A stretch of DNA of 10,386 nucleotides from Multifurca ochricompacta (lineage: Eukaryota; Basidiomycota; Agaricomycetes; Russulales; Russulaceae): positions 1-10,386 of the forward strand of contig WTXG01000603.1 in NCBI GenBank assembly GCA_022496185.1, given 5' to 3'. Shown piece by piece: positions 1-6,946 of this stretch. The stretch's first letter is position 1; the number at the start of each line of letters is the position of its first letter. A program made the translations under genes and the position numbers. Below the pieces are notes generated by a model, which saw only the letters and a list, made by a program, of their open reading frames with translations, did no database searches and was not told where the DNA came from.

Positions 1-703
1 GTTGACATGGGCTGCCTTGTTAAGGGCAGCCCCAACACCACTTCCTGCGGGCCGGCTAGTCGGCTTTCCTCATTTAGGAACCTTTGTACAAGTCCTGAGG
101 GGAAAGGCGGTCAGGAGGACCTGACGCCAGGATAGAGCCAGCAATGGCACTGTAGGATGAAGGTAGGGATTGGAGCAAAATAAAGCTCATCTGGAGATCT
201 GAGATCTCCATCCCATTTTCCTTGAGAGTACTCCTCACATCCAACACACGCTGCAACTGGGGTCTGAATTGTTTGCCCTCCTCCAAGCGGAAGGAGGACA
301 CAGAACACCACAAGTTGTAGGTGGCCATGCTTCCTACTGAGCCATAGAGCGATTCCAAATGCTCATACTTGGCATTGACAGATGGATACGTTCTGTCAGA
401 GGCAATTTGGGAGTATGTTTCTGGCGATGTAACCATCACCAGAACTCCCATGAGGACTTCTTCTACTCTATTCCACTCCACATACATTGGCTCTGACCAA
501 AGTGCAAAGCGCTTGGCATACTCATCGTCCTTTTCTCCATCCTCTGGCTTGGGAGCATTAAGGAACTCAGGGACATCATGTGTGATGTGCCTCTTCATCC
601 CATTTATCCTCAGCAGGGCAGTGAACGACACCGACCACTGCTGCCAGTTGGAGCCATCAAGTTTGTCAAACTTGAAAGTCGGGGGGAAGACGATGGAAGA
701 CAT
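1..703 (-). pseudogene. Ty1/Copia Gag, N-terminal part, frameshifted
   Basis: A minus-strand frame opens at an ATG (703-701) and runs 209 codons to a stop near 74. It has the pattern of the Copia-type Gag family (UBN2/DUF4219): an N-terminal FDKLDGSNWQQW segment (about residues 12-23), an MYVEWNRVEEVL helix, and ILLQSLPSSYSAIAGSIL near residues 175-193. The family forms the cytoplasmic virus-like particle of Copia elements. The stop directly after DLYKGS is probably a frameshift, because a shifted frame continues with LNEESRLAGPQEVVLGLPL to the window edge, which looks like normal Gag continuation. The CCHC zinc knuckle and Pol are not in the window. The gene sits downstream of LTR copy A on the same strand, as a Gag should. 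The Copia Gag identity is fairly secure, and the fragment is not functional as it stands. Confidence 0.82.
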
Positions 704-738
704 TTGAGATGATATAGTAAGGTTGATCCTGGTTCCAA

Positions 739-754
739 GGAGCAGTTAGAACCA
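739..754 (-). other. possible Copia primer-binding site
   Basis: On the minus strand TGGTTCTAACTGCTCC follows a candidate LTR end (...GGACA) after two bases and lies about 35 bp before the Gag ATG. A PBS starting with TGG, complementary to a tRNA 3' CCA, in this position is usual for LTR elements. I could not match it to a particular tRNA. The distance to Gag is short, so this is tentative. Confidence 0.3.
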
Positions 755-1679
755 GTTGTCCAGGTCTCATTTAAGAGGGCCCGTCCAATCTGTGGCACTA
801 TGCTTCAGAACTTAAAAAAGTCCTGCCTCTAATGTGTGACTTCTAAGTAGTATAGTAGGCTATCTAGCACCATCTACAACAAGTCCTAAGCCCACATCAG
901 GGGGACGTTGTGTAAATAGATGGGGAGTCATGTCATGGAGGAGCCAACCGCAAGTTCCACTAGAGACAAAGGGTATAAAGCCCTTCCTCTAGTGCTGGTG
1001 GTGGAGTCCATGATTAAGCCCTAGATGATTGGGGCCATGACTATAGTAGACTATTAGGTTTCCTCTGGTTGGGGCGAACCCCCAATGAAAGCAGCGGGTA
1101 CTTCTGCCCAGAGACAAAACCCTCTAGCTACTGTGTAAATACTATAGTAGTTCAAGCCTACTTGTATCGAGCCCAAGCGTCATGGGAGTGACTACCCATG
1201 CCTTGTTCTAGACCCTAAACTCTACCAGCAGGTCGCTAGACCTGGCTTACGGATCAAGCCAAGCATTGACTGAACCTATAGCCCCAAGCCTTCTGGGCAA
1301 GTGGCCTACTAAGTCTATGGATGGGACGAAAACCCAGCTACAACTATGAATACTATTTACTTAGAGCGCACATGAGGACTCAAGGTGTTTCACCCGCTTA
1401 GGGTCCCTCATCACCTCTTGCAAGAATCCCCTGAGGGACTAGCCAGACAGATCAAGGTGGGCACATGAAGCCACCACCTTGTGGACAGTTAAGGGCAAGA
1501 TGATAAAGAAATCGAAGCTCACAAAGAAGACTGATTGGGAAGGGAGTCTTGAAGCTTGTGTGAGCTTGAAGATAAAAATTGGACTGATCAAAAAGATGAA
1601 CAGATCAGTAAAGCGTGCCCAGGGCCCATAACCTGTGAAACAGGCATGAGGCGCAGCATACTGACTGAGAGGTTAGCGT

Positions 1680-1835
1680 GTAAGGCTAGACAAAGAAAGT
1701 TACTTCAGATGTTAGAAGAACTCTATTAACTATACTACTGACCTAGACAAAGAAAGTTCTATGTAAAGAACGTCAGTCTAATAGTAAAGTAGATAGTATG
1801 AAAGGAACTTACACTTCAGATGTTAGAAGAACTCT
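1680..1835. repeat. short direct repeats inside LTR copy A
   Basis: CTTCAGATGTTAGAAGAACT occurs twice, starting near 1703 and 1814, and CTAGACAAAGAAAGTT occurs twice, starting near 1686 and 1744. Copy B has the corresponding double arrangement near 4320-4342 and 4436-4458, with its own version of the spacer motif (ACTACTTGTCTTTTAG) twice. The duplication therefore predates the split of the two copies. Confidence 0.6.
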
Positions 1836-1842
1836 GAAGTGT
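1811..1842. repeat. 10-bp perfect stem-loop in LTR copy A
   Basis: ACACTTCAGA (1811-1820) pairs perfectly with TCTGAAGTGT (1833-1842) around a 12-base loop. The same stem and an equal-sized loop occur in copy B (4314-4345). It lies just downstream of the TATA box, so it would be in the 5' end of the transcript. Function is unknown. It could be an RNA structure or a protein-binding palindrome. Confidence 0.6.
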
Positions 1843-1861
1843 AGAAGACGAAACAGACACC

Positions 1862-1869
1862 CTTATATA
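1862..1869 (-). promoter_or_regulatory. TATA box of Copia LTR copy A
   Basis: The minus-strand sequence is TATATAAG, followed by GGTGTCTGTTTC. The same box, at the same distance from the LTR start, occurs in copy B at 3776-3783. Conservation in both diverged copies and the position about 260 bp into the LTR support it as the U3 promoter. Confidence 0.6.
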
Positions 1870-2134
1870 CCCCAAGGGATGGTCTGTGCGCACTGGGAAT
1901 AAGTCCACAAGTGCCGGACAAAGTCCAAACAGTAAACATGAGGGAGAAAGGCCATTGGCCACTACAGAAATCACATGTTACATAGTGCATCAGTCAGCTA
2001 CTGCGGAATGTGAGAAAGAAAGTAATAATGATAATGTAAATAGTCCGAAACTCCGGTATCTAATCTAATCTACAAAGTAGCTAATCTAATCACCTGATGC
2101 CTGAAGCATCACCGAACATCTTCTGTGTTCAACA

Positions 2135-2676
2135 ATGCAGAGTTGCATCATGCGACACCTGACTGTGTCAACATGAAGTACAGAGAGTGGACTGTGGAGG
2201 ACTGGCATCTGACCCAATCCTGTTGATTTTGGTCTCATCTGACAATGACCTCTCCCAGTCCTCCATAGTCCAGTTTGGTACTTCAAAGCAAAGGCTAAGT
2301 GCTTCTTGCAATGTACTGCAGAGAGTAGTGGCCTTTTCTTCTTTGTTACAGCCTTGAATGAATGTTGTTTAAGAACCCAGTGCACAGTTTGTGAAGAGAC
2401 ATGGTTGGGGATGATGGAATTGATGTGCTTTGTGGCCTGGACAGCATTGGCAATCTTTCCTGTGGTGATTTGTATCATGATAGCATGTTCAGAGGTAGCA
2501 GAGAGCTTGGAAAGATGACCAAAATGAGGTGACTGATGGTTGGGAAGGAGGGTTCTGAGTGTCCTAGAGACTCTGGACTGGCTGAGGCTGAGTCTGGAGG
2601 CAATAGTGTGAGTGTAATGACCTTCAGAGGCCAGAGAGAGCATGTTTTCTTTCTGAGCAGAGGAGGTGGGGTGCAT
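2135..2676 (-). pseudogene. Tc1-like transposase, truncated and frameshifted
   Basis: The ORF starts at ATG 2676-2674. Its N-terminal part is the DNA-binding region of Tc1 transposases: a first helix-turn-helix (about residues 8-42, with ASRLSLSQSRVSRTL) and a second segment containing the conserved VSSQTVHWVLKQHSF (about residues 93-107). Around 2270 the frame is lost by about one base. In the shifted frame the catalytic block WTMEDWERSLSDETKINR follows, so the first Asp of the DDE/D triad (codon within 2224-2241) is present but out of frame. Nothing resembling the later NDPKHTS catalytic block is seen, and the homology stops near 2150 at the Copia LTR. The enzyme would cut and paste the element at TA sites. 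This copy cannot. The last ~16 residues of the open frame (to 2086) lie in LTR sequence. Confidence 0.78.
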
Positions 2677-2823
2677 TGGGAAATTATAATATTCTGGGAA
2701 TGTAAACTATGGTTAAATAGCTCTATTCCAGGTCCCATCAATATTAAGATAACTATGGTAACCATATATTAAGGATTGGTTGCTGTACATTTGGTGGAGC
2801 ATCAGATTCTGATATTTCTGATA

Positions 2824-2847
2824 CCCCCTCACAAAACTGAGTCAATG
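2824..2847 (+). repeat. internal inverted copy of the Tc1-like end
   Basis: This segment has TA at 2822-2823 before it and matches the outer end over 21 bases in opposite orientation. It makes 2824-3037 a TA-flanked 214-bp block. That block could be a MITE embedded in the leader, or a transposase-binding site duplicated in inverted orientation. The flanks do not join into Copia sequence, so it is not a simple solo MITE in Copia integrase. Confidence 0.5.
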
Positions 2848-3011
2848 AGTCCCCAATTTGAAATGGGCATAGCTCCACAGGTTTTGATCATAATTAATAA
2901 TCATTGTTGCATTACATAGCCCTTATCATGTACCTTTTATGGTATACCAAGACTTTGTTTATATTTGTTTTGGCTGATGCAATATTCAACAAACAGTGCA
3001 AAAGTGCAAAA

Positions 3012-3037
3012 CATTGACTCAGTTTTGTGAGGCACTG
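3012..3037 (-). repeat. terminal inverted repeat of Tc1-like element
   Basis: CAGTGCCTCACAAAACTGAG and a further six bases on the minus strand run from 3037 inward and abut TA at 3038-3039. The inverted copy at 2827-2847 matches 21 of 21 bases over CCTCACAAAACTGAGTCAA plus TG. Confidence 0.65.
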
Positions 3038-3039
3038 TA

Positions 3040-3216
3040 TAGGTTCCCTTGTATTGAGGTACATTGTAGAGGACCAACTAGATCACTATGGATGACCTCC
3101 AAGGGTGCTGAAGCTCTCTTTTGAGAGGGAGGGAATGGAAGACAGTGTGATTTTCCCATTTCACAGCCATAACATGGCTTGTCTTCCACTTGGCTATTAT
3201 CAATACTAAGTAGTGT
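3040..3216 (-). pseudogene. Copia Pol remnant: zinc motif and integrase start
   Basis: On the minus strand a frame with no stops from 3216 to 3040 encodes the end of the GAG_pre-integrase zinc-binding motif (CYGCEMGKSHCLPFP, the CxxC of the HHCC finger plus the usual GK) and then the start of the integrase core (PLEVIHSDLVGPLQ). The Asp of HSD, whose codon lies at 3082-3084, aligns with the first catalytic Asp of the DD35E triad. The frame ends at QGNLY, where the Tc1-like element begins at TA 3038-3039. Upstream, the MITE-like block cuts it off. Integrase inserts retroelement cDNA into the chromosome. This piece is only about 58 residues, and its short overlapping neighbour frame is a shadow. 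Confidence 0.8.
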
Positions 3217-3218
3217 TT

Positions 3219-3447
3219 AAAGGTCTGGTTCAGTCTGGTTTTTAGACCATGATGGGCTGCAACCATGGACCGCAACTGGTTGTGGTTGCACCTCATGTCT
3301 AGATAACTGGACCAGACCACTTAAAAACTGAAAAATGGTTCATTTCAGTCTGGTTGCCAGTTCATCAACTGGTTTCAACCAGTCCCATCCAAGACCGGTT
3401 AGGACTAGTTGCCATTGGTCCAGGAATTGGTCTGAACCAGTCTTACC
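3219..3447. mobile_element. AACCAG/CTGGTT-rich MITE-like block
   Basis: The block has imperfect inverted ends: AGGTCTGGTTCAGTC at 3221 and, on the opposite strand, AAGACTGGTTCAGAC ending at 3444. Inside are many copies of CTGGTT or its complement AACCAG. It cuts the Copia Pol frame on its left. No coding frame has transposase motifs. This could be a non-autonomous DNA element, possibly hAT-like, but I see no clear target duplication, so the boundaries are approximate. Confidence 0.45.
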
Positions 3448-3456
3448 GATATGTAA

Positions 3457-3517
3457 AATTCTCTATGCAAAGCCTGGACCTGGGATTGAACCCAGGTCCT
3501 CCAGACAAGCTTGGTCT
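3457..3517 (-). repeat. tRNA/SINE-like B-box hairpin
   Basis: GGACCTGGG (3476-3484) and CCCAGGTCC (3491-3499) form a 9-bp perfect stem around a 6-base loop. On the minus strand the arm contains GGTTCAATCCC, close to the Pol III B box and tRNA T-arm consensus (GGTTCGANNCC). I cannot find a convincing A box or a complete cloverleaf. A remnant of a tRNA-derived SINE or a decayed tRNA gene is the likeliest reading, with low confidence. Confidence 0.35.
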
Positions 3518-3775
3518 TGTTGACACAGGATGTGTCTGGAGATGCTTCAGGCATCTGAGGATCGCTTTAGCTGTAGATAAGATTAGATTAGGAGTTTTGG
3601 ACTTTTTACAATATCTTTATTACATTTCTTTCTCACCTTACTCAGCTGATTAGTGATGTCCTTAGTAATGTGCAGTAAGCACATGATATCTCTTTGGCCA
3701 ATAGCCTTTATCCCTCTCTGTTTATTGTCTGGCACTTGTGGACTTATTCCAGTGTGCACAGACCATCCCTTGAGG

Positions 3776-3783
3776 TATATAAG
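3776..3783 (+). promoter_or_regulatory. TATA box of Copia LTR copy B
   Basis: TATATAAG at 258 bp from the LTR start matches copy A. The solo LTR begins three bases after it, and its target duplication (AAGGG) overlaps the last bases of the box. The promoter is therefore separated from its original downstream sequence. Confidence 0.6.
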
Positions 3784-3785
3784 GG
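3781..3785 (+). repeat. left target-site duplication AAGGG
   Basis: Identical to 4292-4296 and present once at the homologous place in copy A (1860-1864, reverse strand). Five bases is the usual duplication length for Gypsy and Copia integrases. Confidence 0.88.
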
Positions 3786-4291
3786 TGTGACAGAATTCTC
3801 CCTGCGACGTTACTAATGACTTGACATTGTGTTTCACCAGTGTTTTGGCTTACTGAGGGCCTAACCCCTCCTAATTCTCCTTAGTTCTAGTTCATTCTAC
3901 TGCACAACCATTTAGATACTATGTCATAGTCCTAGAACCTTCTATTTACTATGACATAGCTAGTTCTACATGTATTTAAAGACCTACTAGAGTAGAGAGA
4001 CAGACTAAGTCTGTTCTCTTGTGTTCAATCAGAGGTGCTTCGGAATCCTTGAATCCTCTCAGTTAGAACCCCACTTGAACTCTCCAAGATGTGACTTGGA
4101 GAGCCTTCATCATCTTGAACTTGTTGCAGGACTTAGAGTCTCTGCTGTCGACTTCGAATCTCACGCGCGTGCCCTTTGACTTCATCATGGGCTTGACTAG
4201 ATCTTGACTCTATTGTAACTTTGAACCTTGCCTTGACTTGGAAGACTTGCTCCCATCCAACCCCGACACAGTTCCGCACCTAACTGTGACA
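3786..4291 (+). mobile_element. solo Gypsy-type LTR with 5-bp TSD
   Basis: The 506-bp unit starts TGTGACAG and ends CTGTGACA. It is flanked by identical AAGGG at 3781-3785 and 4292-4296. Copy A of the surrounding LTR has a single CCCTT (AAGGG on the other strand) at 1860-1864, which is the empty site. The LTR is related to the LTR of element Z (6947-7469), about four bases in five by eye from TGAGGGCC onward, including TATTTAAA (3972-3979; 7152-7159) and GTCTGTTCTCTTGTGTTCAA. No internal sequence or second LTR is present, so it is most simply a solo LTR left by LTR-LTR recombination. Confidence 0.88.
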
Positions 4292-4296
4292 AAGGG
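4292..4296 (+). repeat. right target-site duplication AAGGG
   Basis: Second copy of the 5-bp duplication that frames the solo LTR. Copy B sequence resumes directly after it (TGTCTGTTTCATC, compare the complement of 1846-1858). Confidence 0.88.
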
Positions 4297-4313
4297 TGTC
4301 TGTTTCATCTTCT

Positions 4314-4345
4314 ACACTTCAGAGTTCTTCTAACATCTGAAGTGT
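4314..4345. repeat. 10-bp perfect stem-loop in LTR copy B
   Basis: ACACTTCAGA (4314-4323) and TCTGAAGTGT (4336-4345) form the same stem as in copy A, with a 12-base loop that is the complement of the copy A loop. Confidence 0.6.
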
Positions 4346-4973
4346 AAGTTCCCTTTACTATACTTTCTTTTTACCTTTGACTAACCATCTCCTGTAGACT
4401 ACTTGTCTTTTAGGTCAGTAGTATAGTATTATTAGAGTTCTTCTAACATCTGAAGTACTACTTGTCTTTTAGCCTAACCGCTACTAACCACAGTCAGTAT
4501 AACCAGCAGCATGATTGTTTGACAGGTTATGGGCCCTGCCACTCATACTGACTGTTTAAATTCCCTTTGTTCATAAACAGCCCAACTCGCTTTCACACAC
4601 CAAGCTCTCAAAAAAGCTTCAAGTCTTTCCCACTGCTTTTTTCCAGTGAGCTTTTTATTTACAGTCTGTGCACCTTAACACCCCACAGGATGACACAGTT
4701 TACTGCTCATCCTGAACTGTTTGGCTAGCCCTTTAGGGTTCTTGCAAAAGGTGATGAGGGACCCTAAGCAGGTGAAACACCTTGAGCTCCTTGAGTGTGC
4801 ACTAGGTATTAGTAATTTCTTAGTTGTAGCTGGGTTTTCATCCCATAGATAGTTTTAGTAGGCCTATAGCCAGAAGCTTGTGGCTTTAAGTCCAGTTAAT
4901 GCTTGGCTCGATCTGTAAGCCAGGTTTAGCGACCTGCAGGTAGAGTTTAGGGTCTAGAACAAGGCATGGGTAG

Positions 4974-5563
4974 TGTTATGACCAGGGCCTAGTACCCCAC
5001 TTTTCTTCACCCTCCCCAACGCAGACCCTTCCCTTCCACCTACCCTCCATTCCCTGATCACATCCCCATCCTGGGATCCCTCATGTGCCCTGCTCCCTTC
5101 CCCATGACTGCCGCTTGTACATATTGATGTGTTATTTACATTTGCTTATGCCTTCCCTTATCTTTTATCTCCTTATCTCTAAGACCGGACACTTACTTAA
5201 TTCCCTATCAGAAGCCAGGCTCTACGCCCTCCGCTTTCATATATTTGGGCCCACATGACTCCATGATACCTTATCTTTAGACACTCATTCGATTATGTAT
5301 ATAAGTCCACTGTAACTACATTGTAGACCTCAGACTCGACTTATTGAATACATCAGTGCTTGTCTTCTGGACTTCCCTTTGAAAGCTTTGACTTGACCAT
5401 CTCAAGTACTTCTGGTACTTTCCGCTTAACATTGTCTTAGAGTACAGCCTCTTCAACTTTGACTCCTCCCATATAACTCCAAGAGGCCCTATTGGTCTCT
5501 TATCTGATTACGAATGAATGCTGTCACACAAGTCATGTGGAACGTCCCGCACCAGATGTAACA
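4974..5563 (+). mobile_element. LTR of element X (probable 5' LTR)
   Basis: Starts TGTTATGACC and ends GATGTAACA, giving a TGTTA/TAACA inverted end pair, 590 bp. It contains TATATAAG at 5298-5305 followed by pyrimidine-rich sequence, as in fungal Gypsy LTRs. It interrupts Copia LTR copy B. A coding-like region follows at once, so I read it as a 5' LTR. The five bases before it (GGTAG, 4969-4973) are the predicted target duplication. The partner would be outside the window. There is no ORF with support in the LTR: the frame from 5518 is a shadow. Confidence 0.72.
5298..5305 (+). promoter_or_regulatory. TATA box in LTR X
   Basis: TATATAAG lies 324 bp into the LTR and 266 bp before its end, a normal U3/R position. 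Confidence 0.5.
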
Positions 5564-5564
5564 T

Positions 5565-6119
5565 CAAGTCGAGTCTCCTCCCAATGTGGCTTCTTCCAGC
5601 CGCAGTCAGACCTTGTTCAAAGAAGAGCTTATCGACCACAGAGATGAGAATAATCTTTCACAACAGACACTTGGCTCTGCCATCTGGAAAGACTTTGAAA
5701 CCGAGTTTGGATACTACATCTATCATGATGGAAGATACCAACTGGTAGAATACGACGATGAGAAAAGAGTTTGGTATCGTATCCAATACTTGGAACGATG
5801 ACACTCTTGGGTCACTACAGGACCCGCTCCACTAGAATTTGGATTAGGCCTGTGGAGAGAAAACCCCCTGGCCATTGTTACCGACTCTGAAGAAGAGTAC
5901 GTTGAACAAGAACAGAATGACGACGCACCTGCATTAGTTGTCACTACCCAGGTTGCATGTCATGACCTACCCAGCATACCCGACAGACGGCAAGATGTGG
6001 GGGACACACAAGCAGTGACAGTAGCCACATGGGGTCTGCAAGGACATTGCTGGCTTAGTCATGACGTCCCACGCCGAAGTCCAGAAGACAGATACGGCAT
6101 GAGGTACAGAAGCAGATCA
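5565..6119 (+). pseudogene. acidic leader ORF of element X (Gag N-terminal part?)
   Basis: The frame opens right after the LTR end. Residues from 5586 (GTG, read ASSSRSQTLFKEEL...) to the TGA at 5799 make a 71-residue acidic, aromatic segment (for example FETEFGYYIYHDGRYQL). The same frame stays open after the TGA to 6119, through IVTDSEEEYVEQEQNDDAPA. No in-frame ATG lies at the start: the GTG at 5586 stands where a start would fit, and an out-of-frame ATG overlaps it at 5584. The stretch APAL..T.QV (around 5925-5950) recurs in the same frame in element Y (6586-6612), which supports coding. It is cut by LTR Y before any recognisable Gag core. I do not recognise the N-terminal domain. Confidence 0.5.
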
Positions 6120-6559
6120 TGTGACAGTAAGGTTTGATGCCTCGTGTACAGAAGGACCCTGAACCTTAGTTGACGTGGGAAGACGGTGGCACTGGTTCTG
6201 ATGGAAGGTTCCATAGTCACACGTCCAGAACCACAGTGCTTAGATAGACAGATAAGAACCCTGATGACTAAGCTAGTCCAGCATGTATATATACCCTAGC
6301 TAGTCTCGCTCAGATGGTTCCCCATCTTGAGCTTTTGTGTCAATCAGAAGTCTTGTGGACCTTTACTTCCTTCCTTGCGTCTCACCACCCGAACTCATCC
6401 CTTTGGTACTCGTCCCTTGTGACTTGTACACTGAGCCTGTGACTCTGGTAGACCCTGCGTCGGACTTATTGTCTTCCACATCATTCCAAGATCGTCCTGA
6501 CCTTGTCCCTGTGACCTAGCTGCCCGCATCCGACTGCATACACCCCTCTGAGTGTAACA
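6120..6559 (+). mobile_element. LTR of element Y (probable 5' LTR)
   Basis: Starts TGTGACAG, the same eight bases as the solo LTR, and ends GTGTAACA, 440 bp. It has TATATATA at 6286-6293 and a CTTTTGTGTCAATCAGAAG block resembling CTCTTGTGTTCAATCAGAGG of the solo LTR. A different start near 6058 (TCATGACGTCCC) is possible. No target duplication is visible: GATCA precedes it and TTGCA follows, as expected for a 5' LTR whose partner is elsewhere. Confidence 0.6.
6286..6293 (+). promoter_or_regulatory. TATA box in LTR Y
   Basis: TATATATA, 166 bp into the LTR, followed about 35-50 bp later by the conserved TTGTGTCAATCAG block that may mark the start of R. Confidence 0.45.
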
Positions 6560-6946
6560 TTGCACTGGGGATTGCTACGATCAGAGCCCCTGCATTAGCA
6601 ACTCCCCAGGTATCCACACGATCCACCGACACTGCCCACCCCATGTCTACCATTTCTGCGCAACTCCCTGACCCCACCCCCAACCCTCCACCTCCTCCTA
6701 CCATGACTGCCCCAAACATCCCACCCCCATCAGGGCAGCTCTCGGGAGTGTTGCCCCAGACGTTCATGGGAGATCGCTCCCAAAGTAAAAAGTTCATTCT
6801 AGAGTTCACTACCTTCCAGAACTTCAATCATGATGTCCCTCAAATCGTCAACCCATTCCAATGTGCCAATCTCTTCCTGTCACTCATCAGAGGGGAAGCT
6901 GTGGACGACTGGATGATGGAACAACTAGAATGGCTAAATGACCAGG
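6560..6946 (+). pseudogene. Ty3/Gypsy Gag of element Y, N-terminal part
   Basis: One open frame runs from the LTR end through ATG 6643 to the boundary with LTR Z. A proline-rich N-terminus (LPDPTPNPPPPPTM) leads into the Gag core pattern: FMGDRSQSKKFILEFTTF, then NPFQCANLFLSLIRGEAV and DDWMMEQLEWLNDQ. This is the retrotransposon Gag (capsid) signature of basidiomycete Gypsy elements, where an FxGD/FDGN motif is followed by a W...Q helix. ATG 6643 is the likely start, although the frame is open 123 codons further upstream except for one TAG at 6517. The core is cut after about 100 residues. The TGA at 6949 belongs to LTR Z sequence in my reading. Confidence 0.72.

Larger units (their letters stand above)
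757..2134 (-). mobile_element. Copia-type LTR plus leader, copy A
   Basis: This is an inferred LTR and untranslated leader upstream of the Copia Gag. On the minus strand it starts TGTTGAACACAG at 2134, the TGTTG start typical of Copia LTRs. A diverged copy lies inverted at 3518-4973. The shared part runs from 2134 down to about 1186, with the best blocks at 1198-1255, 1380-1427, 1620-1640 and 1801-1900. A TATATAAG box lies 265 bp inside the start in A and 258 bp in B. The right boundary is not fixed. A candidate end is ACA at 757, two bases before a possible primer-binding site. An LTR of about 1.38 kb is long, so part of 757-1185 may be 5' leader rather than LTR. There is no convincing ORF in this 1.4 kb. 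The short ORF at 1886-2068 is not conserved in copy B and I do not call it. Confidence 0.68.
2135..3037 (-). mobile_element. truncated Tc1/mariner-type DNA transposon
   Basis: The outer end is at 3037, next to a TA (3038-3039) that interrupts a Copia integrase reading frame. This matches Tc1/mariner insertion at TA. The end reads inward CAGTGCCTCACAAAACTGAG. An inverted copy of 21 bases of this end lies 185 bp further in (2827-2847). A transposase remnant begins at 2676 after a 361-bp leader that holds no ORF I trust. The other end is missing: homology to Copia LTR copy A begins at 2134, so the transposon was cut there. Only about the first half of a normal element of roughly 1.5-2 kb remains. 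Confidence 0.72.
3518..4973 (+). mobile_element. Copia-type LTR, copy B, split by solo LTR
   Basis: Starts TGTTGACACAGG at 3518 and is the inverted, diverged partner of copy A. Homology runs through 3518-3785, is interrupted by the solo LTR at 3786-4291, resumes at 4297, and continues to the LTR of element X at 4974. Corresponding landmarks are the TATA box, the 10-bp stem-loop (4314-4345), GGGCCCATAACCTG (as its complement near 4526), and the block at 4897-4968. The 3' part of this LTR and any Gag behind it would lie right of element X, outside the window. There is no supported ORF in either part. Confidence 0.68.

Noticed and set aside
369..707. Plus-strand ORF of 112 residues over the Copia Gag
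   Set aside because: Shadow of the minus-strand Gag; no recognisable pattern.
3335..3653. Two overlapping plus-strand ORFs with PGIEPRSS/NPGPPDK-like strings
   Set aside because: They translate the tRNA-like hairpin and LTR sequence; such strings are typical of repeat-derived false ORFs.
3854..4291. Placing the solo LTR start at TGAGGGCC 3854
   Set aside because: No target duplication fits there; moving the start to 3786 gives perfect AAGGG duplications and agrees with the empty site.
6516..6827. Minus-strand glycine-rich ORF of 103 residues
   Set aside because: Complement of the proline-rich Gag N-terminus of element Y.
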